Source: Sedimentisphaerales bacterium (GTDB lineage Bacteria; Planctomycetota; Phycisphaerae; Sedimentisphaerales; Anaerobacaceae). From it: DNA of 64,000 nucleotides. Positions 34,165 to 42,904 of this stretch are shown piece by piece. The notes under the pieces are model-generated. The model was given only the letters and a program-made list of their open reading frames with translations, was not told where the DNA came from and did not search any database. The translations under genes were made by a program, and so were the position numbers. Location of the stretch: assembly GCA_016927855.1 (NCBI GenBank), contig JAFGLV010000033.1, forward strand, positions 1 to 64,000, written 5' to 3'. Every line of letters starts with the position of its first letter. Position 1 is the stretch's first letter.

Positions 34165-36525
34165 ATGTCCAAGCGTCTCCAGGGGTTCGTTGCATCTCTC
34201 GCAATCGTGTTGATGGTGACCGGGCTGGCACTCCGCGCCCAGCAGGTTCCGACCGCATCCGACGAACCGAATGAAGTCACTGAGCAGCAGCCTCCAGAGC
34301 GCGGGCTCCGTGTCGACGGAGACCGCACGAAGGGCTACGCCACCTGGATGGCCCACGATCAGAGACAGGGTCGCAAGAGCTTGACCGAGGGCTACAAGGC
34401 CACAGCCAAGTGGGCGGCGGACAACTTCAGGAACTGGGGGTTGAAACCTGCCGGCCAGGACGGAACCTACTTCCAGGATGTGCCCATCGAACGCGGTTTC
34501 ACCTATCAGACGGGACGACCTGAAATCTGGATCGGTAACCGCGAATTCCTGCTGGAAGACGGCGACTTTGCGCTGGAGCCGTCGTCCACGCCCGCGACCC
34601 AGGTAAAAGCCGAGGTCGTCTTCGTGGGATACGGCATAGCGGCGCCGGATAAGGGCCTGGATGAATACGCCGGGTTGGAGGTGGAGGGCAAGATCGTCCT
34701 GGCGCTGAAGGGCTCGCCGGTAGAAGCACCCGCTCCCCGCCTGCGATTCGGGCCGGCCCGCGACGAGGAAGGCCCAAGTGAGGCATGGACCGAAGAGTCC
34801 AGCGATCGTGTGAAGATTCAAACTGCCTATGATCGTGGCGCAGCCGCCCTGTTGTTGCTGGACGCGGAATCGTCCCGAAACGAACGCAATCGTGATGAAC
34901 TGGAACTGGAATTCGACCGTGACTTTCTGGTGTTCACCATTCAGGAACGCATCTTCCGCGCCATCATGAAGACGGATCGGCAGGAATCGGTCTCCGGCTT
35001 TGAGCAACGACTGGCGGTAATGCGTTGGGACATCCGCAACCTGCAAGCTCGTTCTATGCCCACTGGCGCCCAGGCTCGGCTCAAGGGATACGACACCGTG
35101 CAGAAGTACAGCGAGGACTTGGAGAACAACGTTTCACAAAACGTCATTGCCAAGCTGCCGGGGACGGATCTGGAGCTGAAGTCGCAATACGTCATCATTG
35201 GTGGGCACATGGATCACCTGGGCCTGCGCGACGGACTGGTCCACAACGGTGCCGACGACAATGCCTCCGGCACGGCGGTCGTCCTGGAAGTCGCCAGGGT
35301 CCTGGCGGAGGCGAATTATCAACCCAAACGGACGATCATCTTCTGCTGCTGGTGCGGCGAAGAGCTTGGCCTGCTCGGCTCCAACCACTACACCGACAAC
35401 CCCTGCGATGGCGTCACCATGGATCGCGTCGTGGCCTATTTCAACCTGGACATGGTTGGACTGGGAGACACCATCGGCGCGCCGGGCGCCCTGAACTTCC
35501 CGACCGTATGGGAGATCATCAAGCGGGATCAGGACGAAGATGTCCTGGCGGCGGTGGAGCCGGATACGGGCGGCCCGGGCGGCAGCGATCACTCCGGCTT
35601 CATTACCAAAGGAATTGAAGCGATGGCCTTGATGACACGCGGCGGAAACGGGCATCCTGATTACCATCGGCCTGAGGATGACGCGGAGAAGCTGGACCCG
35701 GAAATTCTGCGCAAGACCGGCCAGTTTGTCCTGCAGGGCGTGATGAACCTGGCTGACGAAACCAAGGTTGAGCTGATCGTCGAAGACCGCCAGGTGATCT
35801 ACGATGCGCTGCGCTTGTATGTCGCGAACATCAATCCTGAGCTGGAAGACGGCGATTGGCGCCGTATCGACCTGGCAGGCTACAGCCAGGACAAACTGCG
35901 GTGGCGCATCGCGTCGGTTGAGGAAAGACCCGAGAAGTCTCTGCAAACAGGAGTGGCGGACCTGAGACTTTTCGACGGGGACATGGATTTGCTGCTGGCC
36001 GCCAGTGACGCCCTGGGGATCGGTCGGGTGGACGTCACAGGCTGCGACGGCCAGTGGGTCTGCGACGGTCAACTGACCGAGAAAGGTCGCTATTTCATCG
36101 GCATGATGGAGGAGCATGGCATAGTAGTCAACCTGGTCAGTCCGGCGCCGCAACTGCTGCGCGATGTCCTGGCCGCGGCCACCCGCCCCTTCATCGTAAC
36201 AGGTTTCTATCTCCTCGACCCTCAGACCTATGACGCTATCAACAAGAAGCAAGTCTTGCTCGGGGTCAAGTTCGATCCCGCCGACGTGGACGGTTGCGTC
36301 GAGCGCCTGGAGCGGGTCAAGACCGCCTTAGGTGACACCGACAATCCGGTGCTGGTGGTCACGACCACCGAGGGACTGGAAGAGGCCAAGCAGGAACTGT
36401 ACAAACGCCTGATCCGGAAGGGCTGGCAGCCTGATGAGATCGGGCGGGACCGCCGTGGTCGCATGCGCGGCCGCGGCGCGCGAGCGACCGGTATTGCCGC
36501 CGGCAACCTCAGCGCCCTGCGGTGA
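34165..36525 (+). CDS. secreted M28-family aminopeptidase with PA domain and degenerate M19-like tail
   Basis: A 786-residue exported zinc peptidase. AAGGAG lies 7 bases before the ATG, and the signal ends near LALRAQ. A PA (protease-associated) insert covers about 130-250. The M28 core (about 310-540) shows the co-catalytic zinc ligands: His in GGHMDHLG, Asp in GADDNASG, Glu in CGEELGLLGS, Asp in FNLDMVG and His in HPDYHRPEDD. The last 230 residues are not usual for M28. The stretch LTEKGRYFIGMMEEHGIVVN, followed by LVSPAPQLLRDVL and TRPFIVTG, resembles the M19 dipeptidase pattern LTxxGRxxVxxMNxLGMxIDLSH but lacks the metal-binding His of DLSH, so it is probably noncatalytic. Confidence 0.85.
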   Translation: MSKRLQGFVASLAIVLMVTGLALRAQQVPTASDEPNEVTEQQPPERGLRVDGDRTKGYATWMAHDQRQGRKSLTEGYKATAKWAADNFRNWGLKPAGQDGTYFQDVPIERGFTYQTGRPEIWIGNREFLLEDGDFALEPSSTPATQVKAEVVFVGYGIAAPDKGLDEYAGLEVEGKIVLALKGSPVEAPAPRLRFGPARDEEGPSEAWTEESSDRVKIQTAYDRGAAALLLLDAESSRNERNRDELELEFDRDFLVFTIQERIFRAIMKTDRQESVSGFEQRLAVMRWDIRNLQARSMPTGAQARLKGYDTVQKYSEDLENNVSQNVIAKLPGTDLELKSQYVIIGGHMDHLGLRDGLVHNGADDNASGTAVVLEVARVLAEANYQPKRTIIFCCWCGEELGLLGSNHYTDNPCDGVTMDRVVAYFNLDMVGLGDTIGAPGALNFPTVWEIIKRDQDEDVLAAVEPDTGGPGGSDHSGFITKGIEAMALMTRGGNGHPDYHRPEDDAEKLDPEILRKTGQFVLQGVMNLADETKVELIVEDRQVIYDALRLYVANINPELEDGDWRRIDLAGYSQDKLRWRIASVEERPEKSLQTGVADLRLFDGDMDLLLAASDALGIGRVDVTGCDGQWVCDGQLTEKGRYFIGMMEEHGIVVNLVSPAPQLLRDVLAAATRPFIVTGFYLLDPQTYDAINKKQVLLGVKFDPADVDGCVERLERVKTALGDTDNPVLVVTTTEGLEEAKQELYKRLIRKGWQPDEIGRDRRGRMRGRGARATGIAAGNLSALR

Positions 36526-36572
36526 TCGGTCCGCACTCCGCTCGCGTGGTACCTTTGTGGAAGGGGCTTCTC

Positions 36573-38462
36573 ATGACAAGAGAAAGCGACAAGATCACAT
36601 TTCGCGAAGACCCGAGCGACTTAACGAAAGGGAATATCAACCGGCGGCAGTTTCTCGGCACCGTAGCCGCTGCATCCGTGGCGCTGGGGCCATGGAGCAG
36701 AAGCACCAAGAGTATCAGTTCCGCCGCCACGACATGGGACAGCCGGATCATGCTCAGACCGTTCGACTACCGCGGCGTCAAGCTGGGTCGCAGCCGCTGG
36801 CAACAGCAGTACGCCTCGGCGCGTGATTTCTATTTGAGCGTCTCCAATGACGACATCCTGCACGGCTTCCGCCGGGCCGCGGGTCTCAACGCGCCCGGCG
36901 CACCCTTGGGCGGCTGGGCTGGACGCGACTCCTCGGTGATCTTCGGTCAGTGGCTCCAGGCCATGGCCCGAACGTCGCAGGCCAACGACGACACGGAGCT
37001 GCGCGACAAGGCGACCTTCCTGGTCGACGAATGGGCCAAAACGCTCGGCGCCGACGGCAATCCGCGCATGAGGCACTATCCGTGGGAGAAACTGGTCGGC
37101 GGGCTTTCCGATATGCGCCAGTATGCCGGTCACGGCGGCGCGCCGGCGCTGCTGGAGAAGGTGGTCGATTGGGGCGTCAAGGCGCTCGACCGTACGCGCA
37201 CTCCCGCCGCAAACAAGCCATGGGAACTGCACTCGGGCGTGCCGCTGGAGTGGTACACCCTCAGCGAGAATCTCTATCGCGCCCACCAACTCACCGGCAA
37301 CGCCAAGTACAAGGAGTTCGGCGACGTCTGGCGTTACGACGCCTATTGGAACAAGTTTGCCGATAACAGCGCGCCGACCAATGCGCACGGCGTACACGCG
37401 TACAGCCACTGCAACTCGTTCAGCGGCGCCGCTATGGCCTATCTGATTGAAGGGGACACACGCCTGCTGCGGATCATGGAAAACTTTTGCGATTTCCTTC
37501 AAGACTCGCAGTGTTACGCCACCGGCGGCTACGGTCCCGCGGAGCGCTATGTTATCAACGACGGCGCGCTGGGCGAATCGCTCACGAGTCGCCTCGATAG
37601 CTTCGAGGCTCCCTGCTGCACTTGGGCGGCGTTCAAGCTGGCCAGGTACCTGACGATGTTTACCGGCCAGTCCCGCTACGGCGACTGGATCGAACGGCTG
37701 CTCTACAACGGCATCGGCGCTGCGCTGCCCATCGTCGAGAACGGCAAGCACTTCTATTACGCCAACTATCATCTCGGCGCCGGAATGAAGGTCTACTCGC
37801 GCAACAACTACACTTGTTGCTCGGGAACGTATTTCCAGAGCGTGGCGGAATACCAGAACCTCATCTACTTCAAGGACGAGACAGGGCTGTACGTCAATCT
37901 CTACCTGTCTTCGGAGGTCACGTGGGAGACCGTCGGCCGGTCGATCAGACTCACCCAGCAGACGGACTATCCTGAAGGCGACACGATTGCGATGCGTCTG
38001 GAAATGGCGGGGCCAGCGAACTTCAGCCTCAATCTGCGCGTGCCGGGCTGGGCCGCGGGGGTTTCGGTCAAAGTCAATGGCGAAGCCTTGGACGTACCCG
38101 CGCCGCCGGGCCGCTGGGCGTCAATTCACCGCACCTGGCGGGGAGGTGATGTGGTCGAGATGACCATCCCACTGCATTTTCGCCGCGCGCCCATCGATCG
38201 CTGGCATCCGAATCGTGTTGCCGTCGTGCGAGGACCTGTCGTTTACGCCCAACAGATCGTGCACAAGCATCTGGTGAGCATTCCGCCGGACGACGAGGCG
38301 CTCAACGAGTGGCTGGTGGCGACGGACAACCCGGCGGTCTTCCGCTATGCGGGCCAGGAACAGTCTTCGCAACGCGATGACTTCATGCCGTTCTACCGGT
38401 TTGCCGAATTGCAGTCGTACCGGATGTATTTCGATTCGGCCCTGCGCAACGTCCTGTGGTGA
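36573..38462 (+). CDS. Tat-exported DUF1680/GH127-like glycoside hydrolase
   Basis: A 629-residue (alpha/alpha)6-barrel protein. The ATG at 36573 follows GAAGGGG, 48 bases after the M28 stop. A twin-arginine motif NRRQFLGTVAAASVAL lies about 20 residues in. Metal/catalytic residues typical of DUF1680 proteins are present: Glu and Cys in SFEAPCCTW and a Cys-Cys pair in YTCCSGTYFQ. The set is similar to GH127/GH146, but spacing and flanks differ from the 23.6-kb GH127, so it is a distant paralogue, perhaps a beta-L-arabinofuranosidase or a related activity. A C-terminal beta-domain begins near FSLNLRVPGWAAGVSV. It may be co-transcribed with the M28 peptidase. No LacI-type operator is seen nearby. 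Confidence 0.8.
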   Translation: MTRESDKITFREDPSDLTKGNINRRQFLGTVAAASVALGPWSRSTKSISSAATTWDSRIMLRPFDYRGVKLGRSRWQQQYASARDFYLSVSNDDILHGFRRAAGLNAPGAPLGGWAGRDSSVIFGQWLQAMARTSQANDDTELRDKATFLVDEWAKTLGADGNPRMRHYPWEKLVGGLSDMRQYAGHGGAPALLEKVVDWGVKALDRTRTPAANKPWELHSGVPLEWYTLSENLYRAHQLTGNAKYKEFGDVWRYDAYWNKFADNSAPTNAHGVHAYSHCNSFSGAAMAYLIEGDTRLLRIMENFCDFLQDSQCYATGGYGPAERYVINDGALGESLTSRLDSFEAPCCTWAAFKLARYLTMFTGQSRYGDWIERLLYNGIGAALPIVENGKHFYYANYHLGAGMKVYSRNNYTCCSGTYFQSVAEYQNLIYFKDETGLYVNLYLSSEVTWETVGRSIRLTQQTDYPEGDTIAMRLEMAGPANFSLNLRVPGWAAGVSVKVNGEALDVPAPPGRWASIHRTWRGGDVVEMTIPLHFRRAPIDRWHPNRVAVVRGPVVYAQQIVHKHLVSIPPDDEALNEWLVATDNPAVFRYAGQEQSSQRDDFMPFYRFAELQSYRMYFDSALRNVLW

Positions 38463-38712
38463 TGTATCCGCGACGAAACCAAGAGCCTCTGACAGAATGA
38501 TCTGTCGCGTTACGGACGTTGTAGGGGCAACCCCCTGTGGTTGCCCTGGGCAGGCACGGGGACCTGCCCCTCCCCATCCTCCGGTCATTCTGTTAGGCGC
38601 TCTAAGTCGGAAAAGCGTCGTTTTGTTGCGCGCGTGTTGCGCATCCCCTCTGAATGTCAGTTGGCAGCGAAGGCCCCCGAAGATAACTCTTTGGAGGCCG
38701 GAGACTTGCGTC
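38463..38712. repeat. intergenic region with a GTAGGGGC-type palindromic repeat (family R4)
   Basis: At about 38521-38575 the sequence GTAGGGGCAACCCC...GGGGTTGCCC-like arms and CAGGCACGGGGACCTGCCCC form a compound hairpin. The unit is bracketed by CAGAATGA (38492-38499) and its complement TCATTCTG (38584-38591). A related GTAGGGGC element lies at 47.3 kb. No gene is supported in this stretch. Confidence 0.5.
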
Positions 38713-38755
38713 AACGCGCCCGGCAGGACTCGAACCTGCAACCTTCGGATTCGAA
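38713..38755 (-). other. duplicated tRNA-Arg 3' end, putative attachment site (distal att)
   Basis: These 43 bases are identical to 40750-40792, which covers the tRNA-Arg gene from its anticodon loop to its 3' end plus 3 bases beyond. After base 38755 one mismatch and five more matching bases follow, and then similarity stops. The 5' half of a tRNA is absent, so this is not a functional tRNA. A direct repeat of a tRNA 3' end is the standard footprint of site-specific integration. Confidence 0.8.
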
Positions 38756-38953
38756 CTCCGCTGACCAGAATTCACGCATGGTTATAGAACGGACAATTGG
38801 CCAGACGTCCCAACACCGCGGGGCACGCCATGGGGCGCTTTACGTGCAAAATGACCCCGATTGGGCCGAACTGATGTGCATCGCCACAAGCTGCGCTCTT
38901 GGGGTGATAACCGATGGTGTTCGCAACCAAGGCTGGGCCTACAGATGATGTGA

Positions 38954-40258
38954 CTATACCGTCTTGACCTGTTTCAGCATACTGTTGCTCGCCGAACAAG
39001 GGACCCCCTGAGGAAACTCCTTCAGCAGATGACCCAGACGCTCCGCCTTGACGGTCAGCGGGACCTTCCGCCCAAACTCGGACGCCGGTGTCCCTGGACG
39101 GTCGCTGTATACGTACAGTTGAATGCGGGTGAAGGCCACGGCTCTCAGCAAGTCAACCGTCGCCCTGAAATCTTCATCCGTTTCTCCGGGAAACCCCACG
39201 AGAATGTGGGTCTCCAGCGGTAGGGACGGGGCCGCCTCCAACAGACTCCTCAAGGAATGCTCCGCGTCTGCCGCCGTGTATTGGCGTCGCATCAGATCGA
39301 GTATCCTGTCGCTGCCCGATTGCACAGGAACCCTGAGCCGTTCGATGCGTTGACTATTCGCGCCCAAGAGCGCGGCCAGTTCCTTGGTGTACTTGATGAC
39401 GTAGCGACCATTGATATCGGTGAATGTCACTTTGAATGATCCTTGGCGGCTGAACAGTCTTGCGAGCAGTATCGGCAGGGAAGTGCCGATGTCCGTACCG
39501 TAGGGACCGAGATCCTCGGCCAACAGTTCGAACCGGCTGTATCCCTGGCTCACGCCACGGTCGAACTCGGCAAGAACGCCATCCAGGGATTTGGAGCGAA
39601 GGGTCCCGGCCGCGACCCGTATGGCGCAGTATGTGCACTCCTCAAGGCACCCCCGGGCCACCCGAATTCGAAACAGGGGCTCTGCAGGCCCCCTTGATTT
39701 CCGTCTGAAGAAAAGCCTCCCAGCGGGTCCATCCAAACCCAGACGGCAAGACAGCGACTTCACACGTTGCCTGATCTCTCGTCTCACCACTTCGAGTCTG
39801 CTCGCACCAGGGTGGTATTCATCGAACCGCCAGCAGCGCGTCGCCGCGCGCACCAGAGCCTGGGTGTCGTTTACAGCAGGCACGTCAGCAAGGGAACGTA
39901 CCGCTGACGTAAGCTGGTCGAGTCTGCTGATATCCGCCGGGGAGACCACTATGGCGCCGAGTTCATCGCTTACGCGCCTCGGATTTATCCCTGCCAGACA
40001 GCCCATCACGATGAACGGTGTATCACCGACCTTGTTCTTCAGTATGGCCAACCGTGCAATGCTCTCCTCCTCAGCGGTGGTATCGAATGCACAAGCAGTC
40101 GCGATGATCAGGTCCGCTTTCTCGGGCCGACTGACCACTTTCCAGCCGTTGGCCCCGAAATAGGCAAACAGCCATGCCGTGTCCATCTGGCTGCGAGGGC
40201 ACCCGTTTGCGTAGGCGATGCACACCGATTTCGGATTCTGGCTGCGCGTTCTTCGCAT
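38954..40258 (-). CDS. MiaB/RimO-like radical SAM methylthiotransferase-family protein without TRAM domain
   Basis: A 434-residue protein. The N-terminal UPF0004 domain has three cysteines for an auxiliary cluster: Cys20 in NGCPRSQMD, Cys56 in TACAFD and Cys87 in VMGCLAG. The radical SAM core has Cys204, Cys208 and Cys211 in RGCLEECTYCAI and HILVGFPGETDEDF near the end of the barrel. Known relatives methylthiolate tRNA (MiaB, MtaB) or ribosomal protein S12 (RimO). This one has a long basic linker (about 145-195) between the domains and ends without a recognisable TRAM substrate-binding domain, so its target may differ. No ribosome binding site is obvious before the ATG at 40258. It is the only intact gene of the tRNA-Arg island. 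Confidence 0.8.
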   Translation of the reverse strand: MRRTRSQNPKSVCIAYANGCPRSQMDTAWLFAYFGANGWKVVSRPEKADLIIATACAFDTTAEEESIARLAILKNKVGDTPFIVMGCLAGINPRRVSDELGAIVVSPADISRLDQLTSAVRSLADVPAVNDTQALVRAATRCWRFDEYHPGASRLEVVRREIRQRVKSLSCRLGLDGPAGRLFFRRKSRGPAEPLFRIRVARGCLEECTYCAIRVAAGTLRSKSLDGVLAEFDRGVSQGYSRFELLAEDLGPYGTDIGTSLPILLARLFSRQGSFKVTFTDINGRYVIKYTKELAALLGANSQRIERLRVPVQSGSDRILDLMRRQYTAADAEHSLRSLLEAAPSLPLETHILVGFPGETDEDFRATVDLLRAVAFTRIQLYVYSDRPGTPASEFGRKVPLTVKAERLGHLLKEFPQGVPCSASNSMLKQVKTV

Positions 40259-40275
40259 GCGCTGTTATCGACATG

Positions 40276-40290
40276 AAGTGGACTCCACTT
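40276..40290. promoter_or_regulatory. short palindrome upstream of the methylthiotransferase-like gene
   Basis: AAGTGGACTCCACTT, 7-bp perfect arms around one base, 18-32 bases upstream of the ATG at 40258. It could be an operator or a translational hairpin. Support is only position and symmetry. Confidence 0.3.
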
Positions 40291-40465
40291 TATTGCAGAA
40301 CCTACACGTCCGATAAGCTGACATTTCCCATATGACCTCCACCCGGCAACAGTGCCGGCGCCCTATTGTCCCGGGTTTCCCGGGTGATCCGTCTGTTTCT
40401 GTGTAGCGGCCTGACGGTGAGCATACCCACCGGATCCTCCAAGCACCGGGAGACAGACACCGTAC

Positions 40466-40750
40466 CGCGACGCCACGACGGACCGCTATACGCACGTCCA
40501 CTTTCACGACGAGCGGGCCGCCCTGTCGATGCTGCCCGATCTGACCACGCTGCCGAGTGACGAACAGGCCAGAGCCACCGGCACCGGCGATTCCTTTGCC
40601 GCCGATTCACCCGTCAAAGCGACACGCCCGGTCCATGACAAGAAGAATGGGGCGTGCCATGGGGCGGTGCTCAGTACCATTCCAGGGAATTCCCCGCACC
40701 TCGGCGCAAAGCAAAACCGCCTTGCCGGTATCGAAAAAGGCGGTTATTGA
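40466..40750 (+). pseudogene. C-terminal remnant of a tyrosine recombinase (integrase)
   Basis: Read from about 40466 in the frame ending with TGA at 40748-40750, the sequence gives DATTDRYTHVHFHDERAAL, then SMLPDLTTLPSDEQARATGTG. TxDRYTHVxxHDxxAALxxLPDL is the end of phage-type integrases with the catalytic Tyr in RYTH. The long hydrophilic tail with ARATGTGD...NxPHLGAKQN is also familiar from planctomycete integrases. The upstream catalytic Arg/His motifs are missing and the frame degrades before about 40460, so only the last 5-10 percent of the core remains. It stops 2 bases before the tRNA 3' end, exactly where an island integrase is expected. Confidence 0.65.
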
Positions 40751-40752
40751 AC

Positions 40753-40824
40753 GCGCCCGGCAGGACTCGAACCTGCAACCTTCGGATTCGAAGTCCGCGA
40801 CTCTATCCATTGAGCTACGGGCGC
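40753..40824 (-). tRNA. tRNA-Arg (anticodon TCG)
   Basis: The minus strand folds into a 72-base cloverleaf: acceptor arms GCGCCCG and CGGGCGC pair fully, the D arm is GCTC-AATGGATA-GAGT, the anticodon loop is CTTCGAA with anticodon TCG, and the T arm is GCAGG-TTCGAGT-CCTGC. The CCA end is not encoded. The anticodon arm has one G-A mismatch at its base. It reads CGA and perhaps other CGN arginine codons. Its 3' half is duplicated at 38713-38755, marking it as the attachment site of an island. Confidence 0.92.
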
Positions 40825-40892
40825 AGAATCAAAGCGTCCGTACTGTACCGGAGAAGGCCCCGGTCGTCAACCCTGGGGCAGAAATCCCGCGG

Positions 40893-41837
40893 TCAGATCG
40901 CGTCCGGGCCGATCGACCCGAAGACGCGGCTCGCGCCGAGAAGCCCGCTGTTGGCAGGATCGTCCGCGAGAGCACGGCCGCCACGGTAGCGATATTGGCC
41001 GCGACTGAGGCCCGCCAGACGCTGCCTTTGCTCGGCCGAAAGCTGTGGACGAATCATGACGACGTACTGAGCCACCCTCCATTCAAGCCTGCTGTGCGCC
41101 TCGATGAGGCTGTCTCGCCCTAGCAGGAGCTCGTTGTCGTTCGCCCGAGAGTCTTGCAGAGCTGCCAGCAACGACGAGTACGCGGCAGCCACCTCTTCCT
41201 TCAGACGCACGCAATCGGCGGAGAAATTGGGGTCGTGCTCCTGGGCATAGGCGATCTGCGCCGCGGTCAGTTGCAGTTTCTCGGCGGGCTCACCGCTGCC
41301 GCGACCGCCGCGGTATTGCCTGCCTCCCGGTCCGAATCCGCTGCGACGTCGACCGCCGCCATAGCCATAGCCTCGCCCCGGGCCGGCGCCGTCGTCCTGC
41401 GCGCCACCACGCCAGCGATAGCGTCGTTGCAGGCGGCCTTGCAGGGAATCAACGCAGGACGCCATCAGACGCCGGCTCTGGTCCGGCGGCAGACTGTTGC
41501 GCAGCTCTACGAGGCGCGTACCGACCGCGTACATCAGGTGCATGTTTGATTCGATGACGCGCTGGACCTGGTCGAGAATCTCCTCGTCCAACGAGCAGGG
41601 ATCGACCAGCATGGCAGCCAGAGTGCTCTTGTGCGAGATCACCGTCTCGGTGAGTCCCTGCACCTCCTGCTGAAACCGGCTCTCTGCCTCTCGAACCGGT
41701 GCCGGAGCCCGTTGCAGCCAGCCGGTGGAGGCGGAATCGGCCTGCCGACGAGCAGCCAGCAACCGACCGGTAACGAAAGATGTGCCGCCGACAACCAGAA
41801 CGGCCGCGAGCAACATAAGGGAACGCCGCCGATTCAT
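40893..41837 (-). CDS. periplasmic Spy/CpxP-like protein with Gly/Arg-rich linker
   Basis: A 314-residue protein with a signal anchor (MNRRRSLMLLAAVLVVGGTSF). GGGGAG lies 5 bases before the ATG at 41837, one base after the anti-sigma stop. Two helical halves (about 45-140 and 190-300) contain LxxEQRxxLxx-like motifs (LPPDQSRRLMASC, LSAEQRQRLAGLS), as in Spy/CpxP/ZraP periplasmic chaperones and metal sensors. A linker of about 45 residues is very rich in Gly, Arg and Tyr (about 142-185). As the third gene of an ECF sigma operon it is likely a stress effector or sensor. Assignment to the superfamily rests on motif style, not strong identity. Confidence 0.6.
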   Translation of the reverse strand: MNRRRSLMLLAAVLVVGGTSFVTGRLLAARRQADSASTGWLQRAPAPVREAESRFQQEVQGLTETVISHKSTLAAMLVDPCSLDEEILDQVQRVIESNMHLMYAVGTRLVELRNSLPPDQSRRLMASCVDSLQGRLQRRYRWRGGAQDDGAGPGRGYGYGGGRRRSGFGPGGRQYRGGRGSGEPAEKLQLTAAQIAYAQEHDPNFSADCVRLKEEVAAAYSSLLAALQDSRANDNELLLGRDSLIEAHSRLEWRVAQYVVMIRPQLSAEQRQRLAGLSRGQYRYRGGRALADDPANSGLLGASRVFGSIGPDAI

Positions 41838-41838
41838 A

Positions 41839-42291
41839 TCAACTCCCCTCTCCGATGGCCTGCTCGTCGTCCAGCACAAGCGCCGAGAGCGTCTCGCCGA
41901 TTTCCAGACCCAGCGCGGATACGTAGGACGGAGGCTCGTCCGGCAAGGACGTTCGTGCCTGGCCGGCGCTCCACCGACCGCCGACGTAGCCCACCGCCGC
42001 GGCGGTCACGATCGACGCGGCGACCCGAAGCAAGGCACCGGCCGCAGGCAGGCGGATGGTCGCGCTTGTCCCTTCGCGCTGCGCCGCTAATGCGACAATC
42101 CGCTCGGAATCCAGGCGCGGCGGTGCTTCGACTTCCCATGCGCCCAGAGCGCCCCATGTCTGGCGGATGGCCGCCAGTTTCTCACAGCACCGCGGGCAAC
42201 TCTGCAGATGAACCACGACGGCTTTCTCCCACCCGGCCTCAAGGCGCTTGCCCACCAGCTCGATCAATTCGATGTCTCTGACGTGTTCCAT
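41839..42291 (-). CDS. zinc-binding anti-sigma factor (ZAS type)
   Basis: A 150-residue membrane protein. The ATG at 42291 has GAGG 8 bases upstream. The cytoplasmic N-terminus has HLQSCPRCCEKL, the HxxxCxxC zinc anti-sigma motif. One membrane segment (about residues 85-107, LLRVAASIVTAAAVGYVGG) is followed by a short periplasmic tail. It should bind and hold the ECF sigma encoded 49 bases upstream until a signal from the envelope releases it. Confidence 0.85.
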   Translation of the reverse strand: MEHVRDIELIELVGKRLEAGWEKAVVVHLQSCPRCCEKLAAIRQTWGALGAWEVEAPPRLDSERIVALAAQREGTSATIRLPAAGALLRVAASIVTAAAVGYVGGRWSAGQARTSLPDEPPSYVSALGLEIGETLSALVLDDEQAIGEGS

Positions 42292-42340
42292 AGACTTTGC
42301 CTCACTCGTTGAACGTCGCTCGCAGGCGTCTGCCTGCGGC

Positions 42341-42904
42341 CTAAGGCGCAAAATCCTGGTATTTTTCTAAACTTCTTCTGAGATGCTCATAGGCCCGGAC
42401 CAGAAGCGACTCGACCGCAGAGCGGCTCCAGCCGGTCACGGCGACGATTTCGCTGTGGCGGAGCCCTTCGTAGCGGTGAAGAATGAGCACCCGGCGTTGC
42501 CTTTCAGGCAGGCTGTTGACGGCATCGCGCACCAGCCGGGCGGCTTCGCGGCGTTCCGCTGAATCACTGGCGGAGACGTCCTGGCCCTCGGGTTCCGGCG
42601 TTTCTCGCGCGGCCGGGCGGCCCATTGCTCGGCGCTGCTCATCGATGCTCAGATTGTAGACGATACGATACAGCCACGTCGTGAACTTCGCTTCGGGTCG
42701 ATAGTGCCGCGCCGCCTGGTGCAGACGCAGGAACGTCTCTTGGGCGACGTCTTCGGCACGATGCCAATCGCCCAGCAGGCGGTACGCCAGCGACGTGACA
42801 CGGCTTTGATGGCGCTCGGCCAGCACACCCAGCGCGGCGTTGTCGCCGGCACCCAGGCGGGTCATCAGATCAACGTCACTGGATTGCTCGTCTGCTTTCG
42901 TCAA
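42341..42904 (-). CDS. ECF-family RNA polymerase sigma factor
   Basis: About 187 residues if translation begins at the TTG at 42904, with GAGG 11 bases upstream. No suitable ATG exists: an internal ATG would cut region 2, and an upstream one at 43150 overlaps the divergent DUF2202 gene. Another TTG at 42925 is possible. Region 2 shows YRLLGDWHRAEDVAQETFLR and WLYRIVYNLSIDEQRR. Region 4 shows LPERQRRVLILHRYEGLRHS and TGWSRSAVESLLVRAYEHLR. It is followed by its anti-sigma factor and a Spy-like protein, the usual design of an extracytoplasmic stress switch. Confidence 0.87.
   Translation of the reverse strand: MTKADEQSSDVDLMTRLGAGDNAALGVLAERHQSRVTSLAYRLLGDWHRAEDVAQETFLRLHQAARHYRPEAKFTTWLYRIVYNLSIDEQRRAMGRPAARETPEPEGQDVSASDSAERREAARLVRDAVNSLPERQRRVLILHRYEGLRHSEIVAVTGWSRSAVESLLVRAYEHLRRSLEKYQDFAP

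Noticed and set aside
38713-38785. A second tRNA-Arg gene
   Set aside because: Only the 3' half matches; there is no acceptor 5' strand or D arm, so it is an attachment-site copy.
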